Assembly: GCA_034429275.1 (NCBI GenBank)
Contig: DAOUFU010000094.1
Coordinates: forward strand, 1-26,860
Source: DAOUFU01 sp034429275
GTDB lineage: Bacteria > Chloroflexota > Anaerolineae > Aggregatilineales > Aggregatilineaceae
Reading direction: 5' to 3'
Length of the DNA stretch: 26,860 nt
Shown: piece after piece, positions 6,568-12,579 of the stretch
Layout of the letters: every line of letters starts with the position of its first letter
Numbering within the stretch: position 1 is the stretch's first letter
Notes under the pieces: generated by a model
The model's input: the letters and a program-made list of their open reading frames with translations, nothing else
Database searches by the model: none
Told to the model about the DNA's origin: nothing
Translations under genes and position numbers: made by a program

Positions 6568-6611
6568 TGTATGCGCGGGCGTACGCTGCAGGGCCGGTGC
6601 CGGTAGTATGT

Positions 6612-6982
6612 TGACGGCGTCACAATAGCATGGCACCTCGTGTCATAGTTTTGACACAAGGTATATACCTTGCTACACTCTGAGTGCTTGACGTAGTTGA
6701 CGCTTGAGTCAACTTATACTACCGTGCCGCGCGCTGTTTTCGCCCGAACCCTTTTAAAGACAGGTTCACAGCGCCCGGCCAGCACAGAAGGAATCTGCGT
6801 GCTAGCGCGGGTTCCTTCTGCATTTCTGGGCTTATTATACCTCGGTCATTGGCCCAAGGCAACATGAATTACTATAGAACAGTATTAGAACCTTAGGGCG
6901 TTAGTGCATGTTCGCGCACTAATTCCAGTAGTGGCAGCGTGTATGGCGTTGACAAGTTTGTCACCCCAAAAAGCACGCTGCC
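6612..6982. other. Dyad-rich intergenic block: candidate replication origin and operator array
   Basis: The 486-bp gap between two minus-strand genes is full of inverted repeats. They are TGAC-3-GTCA (6612-6622), GTGTCA-6-TGACAC (6640-6657), the 16-bp palindrome CAAGGTATATACCTTG (6657-6672), CACTC-T-GAGTG (6676-6686) and AGTTGAC-6-GTCAACT (6695-6714). Further on are GCGCTGT/ACAGCGC with inner GAACC/GGTTC (6731-6774), a 15-bp hairpin with three wobbles and loop TGCTAG (6785-6820), TTAGTGC-8-GCACTAA (6901-6922), and a 9-bp pair GGCAGCGTG/CACGCTGCC (6933-6982) enclosing TGACAA-2-TTGTCA (6950-6963). TGAC/GTCA half-sites recur. No convincing gene or tRNA lies here. Its position beside the Prim-Pol operon fits an origin; use as operators by the neighbouring RHH protein is equally possible. 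Confidence 0.6.
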
Positions 6983-6988
6983 CACCTG

Positions 6989-7390
6989 TCACGACTCGTG
7001 CTGTCCTGTCGCCAGCGAATAGGCGACTTCTGCGGCGTTGCGCTTCATGGTCCTGTCGCCATAGGTGGCAGCAAGCAGCAGGTTCTGCAATTGCGCGTTC
7101 TCAGTCTTGACGGCGTCCAATTCGGCCCGCACCGCGCGCAGTTGGGTTACCTCGTGTGCCAGTGCGCGCACGACTTGCGCCAGTTGGTGCACCTCGTGTG
7201 CAAGGGCTTGCACTTCGGGTGCGGGCTGTGGGGCAGGGGGGAAGTAGTATGCATACAGCGCTTCCCGCACGGTGGCAGACACCGCCCTACCCTGACTCTT
7301 GTCGGCGTGTAATCGGCGCTTTAGTTCCCGGTCTTCTGCGTTTTGGTACCGCAGGTATACGCGTATACACTCGGTATTTTCCGCTTTCAT
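6989..7390 (-). CDS. Ribbon-helix-helix-like DNA-binding protein with coiled coil
   Basis: The 133-residue product has an N-terminal part (about 8-49) with a strand IRVYL followed by two helices (DRELKRRLHADKSQG and SATVREALYAYY), consistent with an Arc/MetJ-type ribbon-helix-helix fold. A Pro-rich hinge (PPAPQPAPE) leads to a heptad-patterned coiled coil (about 60-105, VQALAHEVHQLAQVVRALAHEV...). It starts 4 bp after the integrase stop on the same strand, so the two form an operon. The dyad-rich block begins 7 bp beyond its stop. It could be a repressor, a partition or copy-control protein, or an excision factor. The fold assignment rests on pattern only. Confidence 0.7.
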   Translation of the reverse strand: MKAENTECIRVYLRYQNAEDRELKRRLHADKSQGRAVSATVREALYAYYFPPAPQPAPEVQALAHEVHQLAQVVRALAHEVTQLRAVRAELDAVKTENAQLQNLLLAATYGDRTMKRNAAEVAYSLATGQHES

Positions 7391-7394
7391 GGCC

Positions 7395-8537
7395 CTACCT
7401 CGGTTCTACTCTCTGCCCTACCTTGGGCCTACTCTCGGTGTCTTGGGATGACAGCACACGGCCTATGGCTTGGGCGGCTTGCCCGTCCTGCCCTGCCAGG
7501 GCGTGCGCGTATATTTTTAGAGTTATTTGAGGGTTCGCATGGCCCAACCGCGCACTGACTGCCGTCACCGGGACGCCCTCGTCAAGTAGCAGACTGGCGT
7601 GCAAGTGGCGCAGCTTGTGCGGTGTCATGGGGGGCAGGTTCAAGCGTTCGCACGTGCGCTTCATGGCGTGCTGCGCGGTGCTGGTGAACAGCGGCTTGCC
7701 CGTCTCGCCAGTGAACACGAATCCGGTGTCATGCCAACCGTTCCCGGCGGCGTCCCGCCATGCGTCCTGCTGCGCTTTCTGGCGCTGTAGTGCCTCGGTG
7801 ACGGCGGCGGGCAGCAGCACCGTTCGGGCGGCGCTGGCAGTCTTGGGTTCACCCACCAACCAACCGCCCTCGGTATGGTGTAAGGTGCCGTCTATGGTGA
7901 CAGCCACGCCCAGCCCGACACTGTCCCAACGCAGCGCCAGCGCTTCACCCAGTCGGCACCCGGTACCCAACAGCAGAACCCATAACGGGTGTAGCCAGTG
8001 GCCCGCTGTGGCGTTCAGGAAGGTGTCTAATTCGGCTCGTGTCCACAAGGTGGGACGGTTGGGCTTATAGGTGGGCTTCATGACGCTGTCGCACGGGTTC
8101 GAAGGCAGCCAGCGCCACAGCACTGCCACCGCGAACGCGCGGTGTAGCAAGGCGTGCACCCGAACGCCAACAGACGGTGACAGGCTGGCATACAGACGTT
8201 GCAGCTTGTCGGGTGTCACCTTGTCAAGTCGCACGTCTCCAAGGGCAGCGCGCGCGTAGGTGTCATAGAACAGGCGGTATTGGCTTACAGTGGTGCTTTT
8301 CAGGTTGGGCGCACTGGTAAGCCATGCGTCAAGCAAGTCGGACACGGTGCGGCGTCCTGCGGCGTGTAGGGTGCCGTCGGCGTCGGCTTGACGTTGCAGC
8401 GTGCGCAGCTTGGCGCGCACGTCCCGTTCTGACTTGGCGTATACGGTGCGGCGGGTGCCGTTCACCTGTAGAGACGCTTGCCACAACCCGTCTTTGCGTT
8501 GTACTACAGTACCTTCACCAGGACTATTGTTAGGCAT
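7395..8537 (-). CDS. int: Tyrosine-type site-specific integrase
   Basis: The 380-residue protein carries all catalytic residues: R195 in GTGCRLGEALALRW, K232 in EPKTASAAR, H307 and R310 in TPHKLRH, H333 in RLGHANPQIT and Y343 in LKIYAHAL. The N-terminus (about 10-50, VQRKDGLWQASLQVNGTRRTVYAK) looks like the AP2-type arm-binding domain, followed by a core-binding domain (about 62-150). It would integrate and excise the element at tRNA-Arg. The ATG at 8537 has GGGAG about 9 bases upstream and lies 124 bp from attR. The start region is enclosed by an 8-bp inverted repeat, suggesting translational or autogenous control. The RHH gene follows immediately. Confidence 0.95.
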   Translation of the reverse strand: MPNNSPGEGTVVQRKDGLWQASLQVNGTRRTVYAKSERDVRAKLRTLQRQADADGTLHAAGRRTVSDLLDAWLTSAPNLKSTTVSQYRLFYDTYARAALGDVRLDKVTPDKLQRLYASLSPSVGVRVHALLHRAFAVAVLWRWLPSNPCDSVMKPTYKPNRPTLWTRAELDTFLNATAGHWLHPLWVLLLGTGCRLGEALALRWDSVGLGVAVTIDGTLHHTEGGWLVGEPKTASAARTVLLPAAVTEALQRQKAQQDAWRDAAGNGWHDTGFVFTGETGKPLFTSTAQHAMKRTCERLNLPPMTPHKLRHLHASLLLDEGVPVTAVSARLGHANPQITLKIYAHALAGQDGQAAQAIGRVLSSQDTESRPKVGQRVEPR

Positions 8538-8563
8538 AGCAATTTCTCCCTTGTCGCTATGCC
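8533..8563 (-). promoter_or_regulatory. Inverted repeat enclosing the integrase RBS and start codon
   Basis: GGCATAGC (8533-8540) and GCTATGCC (8556-8563) form a perfect 8-bp stem with a 15-nt loop. The int start codon (8537-8535) lies in one arm and its GGGAG ribosome-binding site lies in the loop. Such a hairpin could limit integrase translation, or the dyad could be an operator. Confidence 0.6.
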
Positions 8564-8572
8564 TTGGCGCTG
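8561..8572 (+). repeat. GCCTTGGCGCTG, inverse copy of 3031-3042
   Basis: This 12-mer is the exact reverse complement of CAGCGCCAAGGC at 3031-3042. The copies lie 89 bp inside attR and about 218 bp inside attL. It overlaps the int leader hairpin and abuts the arm-type repeat at 8576. Confidence 0.45.
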
Positions 8573-8575
8573 GCT

Positions 8576-8599
8576 GTTGTTGTACCAGTGTTGTAAAAC
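8576..8599 (+). repeat. Candidate integrase arm-type sites, right end
   Basis: GTTGTTGTAC (8576-8585) matches the two left-end copies exactly. A degenerate second unit, GTGTTGTAAA, follows at 8588-8597. The exact copy ends 76 bp from attR, mirroring the 77 bp on the left. All copies point the same way, so in the excised circle they would flank the core on both sides in direct orientation. Confidence 0.6.
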
Positions 8600-8660
8600 A
8601 GTGGAATTCACCGCGCGGGTTGTCAATTCTTCGGGTAAAAACGGTGTCGGGTGCGTCCCT

Positions 8661-8716
8661 AGCACTTGTCTACGGAACAAGGGGCCGCAGGTTCGAATCC
8701 TGCCAGGCACACCACT
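8661..8716 (+). repeat. attR: displaced 3' half of tRNA-Arg
   Basis: This is an exact 56-bp copy of 2758-2813. It lacks the acceptor 5' strand and most of the D arm, so it is not a functional tRNA gene. It is the original chromosomal 3' half, left behind when the element inserted, and is still followed by the original terminator. Confidence 0.95.
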
Positions 8717-8718
8717 CA

Positions 8719-8746
8719 AACAGCCAGCCTTCGCGCTGGCTGTTTT
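8719..8746 (+). terminator. Original chromosomal terminator of tRNA-Arg
   Basis: ACAGCCAGC and GCTGGCTGT form a 9-bp stem (within 8720-8742) followed by TTTTT. It starts directly after attR. Before integration it ended the tRNA-Arg transcript; now it can only stop transcription leaving the element. Confidence 0.85.
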
Positions 8747-8798
8747 TGCGTTCACCCCTGCAGCCCTCGTGCAGAACGCTCAAGCCGCGATCATCCTT

Positions 8799-9962
8799 TC
8801 ATCTCACCAGGAAGAACCCATCCGTCACAGCCCGCCGTGCTTCTTGTGCAAATGCGGATAGGGTATCGGGCTGCAGCAGGTTGTCTTCCGGATCGTCAAT
8901 GTGCAGGATGGCCATCACAACCTGCCCGGCTCCATTCCCTACCAGAACGGCCAATCCGCTGTGCTGGTCACCCGCCGGGTCGCGATACGTATACGCCACC
9001 TCGTACCCGGCGCTCTCCGCCCGCTCGAACGAGACTGCATCCAGAATGACGACGCCCGTCTCAAGTTGCTCGACCCACGTGCGCGCCTCATCCAATGATG
9101 CGGGCATCGGACCGGCCTCGACCGAAATCCGAATCTTACCCTCTGGTGAGTTGCTCGCCGTACCGAACGTCACAGGGCGACTCCGACCACCGGCAACCAG
9201 GGACCAGCCCGGTGGATACTTGATGGCATATCCCAGGTCCTGGTCCACATACGCTGCCCATTCCAGCGGCATAGCCTTCGCCTGCAAAAATGGGCGGAAC
9301 GCCTCGGCCACCCATCCGCTCAGCCGCTCCATCAACAACGGGTTATTGGCTGGAACCACAATTCGCGTCACATAAAGCCAACCATCGCGCAAAACATGCA
9401 CGGCGCGGCCCAGATAGGTGTTGCCATCGGCGACGACTTCAAAATCGATCACGACCTCATCATCACTCACGCTGCGCGATGTTTCCACCCAGCTTTGATA
9501 AGCCCGCCAGGCTTCAGCGAAATAGGCGGGAGTCAGATATTCCGTGCTCAGTGATTCCAGCGAATCGTATTCCACACCAGCCACCACAAAGTTGTGAAAC
9601 AACGACATCCGCGCGCCGCTCTGAACCACAACTCGCGCCAGGGCAGTATCCCCACCGGTAGAAGACTCGCTCACCGTCCAGTCGTTCCCGGCGGGCAGAA
9701 ACGTCTGGAACAGGCCGCTGCTGTGCACATACGGGGGAAGACCAGCCAGCTGAGGGTCCGGGTCTGGTGTTGGCAAAACAACCGGTTGAGGTGTTCCCGG
9801 TGGTGTCGAAGTCGGAAAGGTTACATTATCGTTGCCCGTCGAAGTATTGATAGTTGCATCGATATTCAGCAAGCTCAGGACGAAAGTGAACACCAGGATC
9901 AATCCGATTGCCGTGCCCAGAAAAGCGGTGATCCGCCGGTTACGTTTTCTGTTGAATGCCAT
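8799..9962 (-). CDS. Membrane-anchored protein with two PsbP/Mog1-like domains
   Basis: The ATG at 9962 is chosen because GGGAG lies upstream and it places a membrane segment at the N-terminus; the longer frame runs into the divergent gene region. The 387-residue product has a basic start (MAFNRKRNRR), a membrane helix (about 11-34), a Thr/Pro linker (STPPGTPQPVVLPTPDPDP), then two similar extracytoplasmic domains. The first (about 75-225) begins with a FQTFLPAGNDWTVSES motif. The second (about 240-387) begins with YAIKYPPGWSLVAGG, typical of PsbP/Mog1-like (DUF1795-type) folds. Function is unknown. It is transcribed divergently from the 10084 gene. Confidence 0.8.
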   Translation of the reverse strand: MAFNRKRNRRITAFLGTAIGLILVFTFVLSLLNIDATINTSTGNDNVTFPTSTPPGTPQPVVLPTPDPDPQLAGLPPYVHSSGLFQTFLPAGNDWTVSESSTGGDTALARVVVQSGARMSLFHNFVVAGVEYDSLESLSTEYLTPAYFAEAWRAYQSWVETSRSVSDDEVVIDFEVVADGNTYLGRAVHVLRDGWLYVTRIVVPANNPLLMERLSGWVAEAFRPFLQAKAMPLEWAAYVDQDLGYAIKYPPGWSLVAGGRSRPVTFGTASNSPEGKIRISVEAGPMPASLDEARTWVEQLETGVVILDAVSFERAESAGYEVAYTYRDPAGDQHSGLAVLVGNGAGQVVMAILHIDDPEDNLLQPDTLSAFAQEARRAVTDGFFLVR

Positions 9963-10083
9963 AGGTAGCAAAACTCCCAAACCCGGTGCCGATTCCGAAC
10001 AGTGCGGTACAATTCGTGGATGCGCCCATTGGCGATCCCAACCGCAGACTATACCGCGAAATTGCGCGAAAGGACTACCCTTA

Positions 10084-10416
10084 ATGGCTGCACCCATCCC
10101 GTCCGAGCCAGGCAACACATCGCTGCCGGGTGAGCGCGAGCCTATCGCCCCCGAAGAGGCGGAAATCATCTTGCAGAAGGCACTCCATCCCTATATCCAT
10201 GAGGGGTGGTACGTGCTAGACCGTGACTCGTTTTCCGCCCGGCTGACGAAAGGACCGCACAACCTGGATGTTCGCGTTGACCTGTTGGGCCAGGTCGAGA
10301 TCACCACAGCCGGCCTGACGCCGGTACAGGAAAGCGGGCGGTTGATCGCCTGGGTTCTGCTGCTTGTTTCTCTACTGGCAGCCTTGGTGATCGCCAGCAT
10401 CCTCGGCATTCTATGA
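10084..10416 (+). CDS. Small tail-anchored membrane protein
   Basis: The ATG at 10084 follows AAAGGA by about 10 bases. The 110-residue product has a soluble part (about 1-85) with EEAEIILQKALHPYIHEGWYVLDRDSFSARLTK, suggestive of a small mixed alpha/beta domain, and a C-terminal membrane helix (about 87-109) that ends the protein. I recognise no family. Its stop overlaps the start of the histidine kinase (ATGA at 10413), so the two are translationally coupled. A role in locating or modulating that otherwise soluble kinase at the membrane is plausible but inferred. Confidence 0.75.
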   Translation: MAAPIPSEPGNTSLPGEREPIAPEEAEIILQKALHPYIHEGWYVLDRDSFSARLTKGPHNLDVRVDLLGQVEITTAGLTPVQESGRLIAWVLLLVSLLAALVIASILGIL

Positions 10417-12053
10417 CTCACTGCGGAGCGAACTCGGTTGTGACTGATCAGTATCAGCCCTCGTTATCCGGCGAGCCTGAACCTATCCGACCCAGCGATT
10501 TTCGCCATCCTGCCGGAACACTCCGTGCCCTCAGGGACCTGGCGCTGCTCGCCAGCCGCATCACCGGGCATGAGGTGCTCGCCCATGCAGCGTGGGAAGT
10601 GCTGCGTGCTGCCCTGCCAGATGCCGACAGCGCGATCTTTGTGATTGACCGCTCCACAGAAGAGTGGAACAACCCGGTACCACCTTCGAATTCCCAGCAC
10701 GCGGTTCTGTGTCATCGCGCCGCGCATTTCCTGATACACCATGCAATATCCGTCATCATCCCCGACCTTCAGGCACCCGACAGCCCAATCAAGCCGCTCA
10801 CCGGCGAACAGGGCCGCGCGCTGGTAGCCCTGCCCTGCTGGAGTGACCGGGACCTGGCGGGCGTGGTCGTGGCCATAGACGAACGCCCCCATGCATTCAC
10901 AGCAGATGACATCGCCGCGGTGGAACTGGTGGCGCTTCACCTGGGTATGGGGCTGCACCTGTCCAGTTTGGTTGGCGATCACGTGTCCACAGTTCGCCAG
11001 CTCGATACGCTGCTCCACAACACCGGGGACGCAGTCCTCATCACCGATGAGTCAGGCTGCATCAGTGAGATCAACCCGGCAGCACGGCTCATGTTCAAAT
11101 GGACTGACGACGAATTCCGGTGCAGGCCGCTCCACGATCTCCCCTTCCCACCAGAGATGCGCTCCGTAATCGATGCTGTGATGAGGCGTCCCATCGGCAG
11201 CCAGATGACCTTTGATGCCCGCCTGGAGGATGGGCGCGTCCTTGCCGTCAGCCTTGCCTCGCTAGATTCTCAAGCACAACAGGGGCCTACATCCAGCAGC
11301 ATGGGCCGAATCATGATGATTGCGCGCGACATGACTCGCCTGCGCGATGCGGAACGGGCGCGTCTCAACTTCATCCACTCCGCCGCCCACGACATGCGCA
11401 ATCCGCTCGGTGTGGCCCTGGTCGCTCTCTCGATGTTGAACAAAGAGCTGCAAGATACCGGCTCCGCCATGCAGCACGAAATCATTTCCATTGGGCTGCG
11501 GGGCATTGAGCGCATCGAAAGATTGATCAACGGCCTGCTGCACCTGGAACACATCGAAAACGAGGCCGGGCTGAACCAGACTCTTGTCGATGTGCGCGAT
11601 ATGATCGAGCGCGCGGTCATCGATACCCGCCCCTTGTTCGAAGCCAGGCAGCAGAACTTCCAATTGGTGCTGCCGGATGTTCTCCCTGCGCTCACCGGCG
11701 ACGCCTACTGGCTGACGCGCGCTTTGGTCCAGGTCCTCACCAATGCCGCCCAGTACACCCCGCCGGGTGGATCAATCGAGTTACGCGTCACCCTCCACAG
11801 CCAGGCGCTTTACCTGGAAGTGGAAGACACCGGGCCAGGCATCCCACCTGAATCCCAGGCTCACGTCTTTGATCCTTTCGTCTACGCGACACACATCGAC
11901 GCTGCTCCCGATCCCGATGGCGTCGGGCTAGGACTGGCCATTGTCAAATCGGTGGTCGAGCGTCATCAGGGGCGTGTTTTTGTCAGCAGCACACCACATG
12001 TGGGCAGTATCTTCGGCATCATACTGCCGGTGAGCGCAGAACAAGGTATCTGA
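10413..12053 (+). CDS. Sensor histidine kinase (GAF-PAS-HisKA-HATPase)
   Basis: The 546-residue protein has no membrane segment. A GAF-like domain covers about 35-185 and a PAS domain about 195-310 (LLHNTGDAVLITDESGCISE). The dimerisation/phosphoacceptor helix has H326 in SAAHDMRNPLG. The ATPase domain shows the N box (LTNAAQYTPPGG, N444), G1 (EDTGPGIP, 471-478), F box (FDPF) and G2 (DGVGLGLAIVKSV). It should autophosphorylate on H326 and pass phosphate to a response regulator. The nearest candidate is the CheY-like protein encoded convergently 35 bp away. A GTG a few codons downstream is a possible alternative start, but the ATGA overlap favours 10413. Confidence 0.93.
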   Translation: MTHCGANSVVTDQYQPSLSGEPEPIRPSDFRHPAGTLRALRDLALLASRITGHEVLAHAAWEVLRAALPDADSAIFVIDRSTEEWNNPVPPSNSQHAVLCHRAAHFLIHHAISVIIPDLQAPDSPIKPLTGEQGRALVALPCWSDRDLAGVVVAIDERPHAFTADDIAAVELVALHLGMGLHLSSLVGDHVSTVRQLDTLLHNTGDAVLITDESGCISEINPAARLMFKWTDDEFRCRPLHDLPFPPEMRSVIDAVMRRPIGSQMTFDARLEDGRVLAVSLASLDSQAQQGPTSSSMGRIMMIARDMTRLRDAERARLNFIHSAAHDMRNPLGVALVALSMLNKELQDTGSAMQHEIISIGLRGIERIERLINGLLHLEHIENEAGLNQTLVDVRDMIERAVIDTRPLFEARQQNFQLVLPDVLPALTGDAYWLTRALVQVLTNAAQYTPPGGSIELRVTLHSQALYLEVEDTGPGIPPESQAHVFDPFVYATHIDAAPDPDGVGLGLAIVKSVVERHQGRVFVSSTPHVGSIFGIILPVSAEQGI

Positions 12054-12088
12054 CCGTCAATCGGGGGGAAACGGCATTCGTAGGCAGT

Positions 12089-12481
12089 TTATTCCGGTCG
12101 ATCCGTCACCAGAAAACGGGTGATATGCTGCAAGAATGCGTCGCGCTCGATGGGTTTGTGGATGAAACTGTCTACCCGGTAATCGTGGCCTACGGGGATA
12201 AAAAAGCTGCGGGCATAGGCGGTGAGCAGGACAATCGGCGTGTGCGGCCAGTTGCGTTCGCGCTGAACCCGGCGAATAGCATCGGCGGTTTCCAGCCCGC
12301 TCATCCCTGGCATAGCAATATCGAGAATCACCAGGTCTGGATGCTCGGACTCATAGAGCGCGACACCTGCCGCACCATTCTCCGCCGTTACCACGCGATA
12401 GCCTCCATGATCCGCATACTGCGCCACCAGCACACGAATCATGTCGTCATCATCCACTACCAGGATCGTCTTCTGTCCCAT
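12089..12481 (-). CDS. Stand-alone response regulator receiver (CheY-like)
   Basis: The 130-residue protein is a single receiver domain: acidic cluster VVDDDD (9-13), phosphoacceptor D54 in LVILDIAMPG, T87 in VLLTAYA and K109 in IHKP. There is no output domain, so it must act by protein contact or in a phosphorelay. It is convergent with the GAF-PAS histidine kinase; the stop codons are 35 bp apart. Pairing with that kinase is inferred from proximity. Confidence 0.95.
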   Translation of the reverse strand: MGQKTILVVDDDDMIRVLVAQYADHGGYRVVTAENGAAGVALYESEHPDLVILDIAMPGMSGLETADAIRRVQRERNWPHTPIVLLTAYARSFFIPVGHDYRVDSFIHKPIERDAFLQHITRFLVTDRPE

Positions 12482-12506
12482 ACATCACCTGCTCACCTGC
12501 TGCACT

Positions 12507-12567
12507 GGTTGCGTACAGCGTATCAGACTCCGACTGACAATTCAATCGGGTGCTGCTGTACGCAACC
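12507..12567 (-). promoter_or_regulatory. 13-bp inverted repeat enclosing a putative promoter of the response regulator
   Basis: GGTTGCGTACAGC (12507-12519) and GCTGTACGCAACC (12555-12567) are perfect inverses 35 bp apart. On the minus strand TTGAAT (12545-12540), a 17-bp spacer and TACGCT (12522-12517) make a plausible promoter lying almost entirely between the arms, about 35 bp before the ATG at 12481. The repeat could be a two-site operator; no T run makes it an unlikely terminator. Confidence 0.5.
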
Positions 12568-12579
12568 CGTGTAAGCACC

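Larger units (their letters stand above)
2758..8716. mobile_element. Integrated mobile element in tRNA-Arg (about 5.9 kb, Prim-Pol type)
   Basis: The region is bounded by perfect 56-bp direct repeats of the tRNA-Arg 3' half (2758-2813 and 8661-8716), giving a unit of 5903 bp. It encodes a tyrosine integrase at the right end, a ribbon-helix-helix/coiled-coil protein, a dyad-rich intergenic block, a basic protein with a clamp-binding-like tail, a Prim-Pol protein, a DUF5681-like protein and a secreted protein, all on the minus strand. No conjugation, relaxase, FtsK/HerA-type translocase, capsid or portal gene is present. Ile codons ATC and Asp codons GAT are almost absent and GATC is absent, unlike the flanks. 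It resembles a minimal Prim-Pol integrative plasmid (the pSAM2-like class uses the same replication family) or a phage satellite. Confidence 0.93.

Noticed and set aside
6688..6720. Plus-strand promoter TTGACG ... TATACT
   Set aside because: Spacings available between the TTGAC boxes and TATACT are 12 or 21 bp, not 16-18, and no plus-strand gene follows.
6785..6820. Rho-independent terminator for the RHH gene
   Set aside because: The 15-bp hairpin is strong but no T run follows it on either strand; listed as part of the dyad block instead.
8661..8716. Second tRNA-Arg gene
   Set aside because: Only the anticodon arm onward is present; no sequence upstream pairs with CAGGCAC or forms a D arm, so it is an att remnant.
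2571..8788. GATC absence as proof of restriction avoidance
   Set aside because: The triplets ATC and GAT are themselves rare in the element, so a tetramer-specific cause cannot be claimed without a Markov-model test.
8401..9375. Plus-strand open frame of 324 codons crossing attR
   Set aside because: It spans int antisense, the att repeat and the antisense of the 8799 gene; a real gene would not fit this mosaic and its translation has no family features.
9963..10169. N-terminal extension of the 8799 gene
   Set aside because: It would overlap the start of the divergent 10084 gene and bury the membrane anchor; the ATG at 9962 has its own ribosome-binding site.
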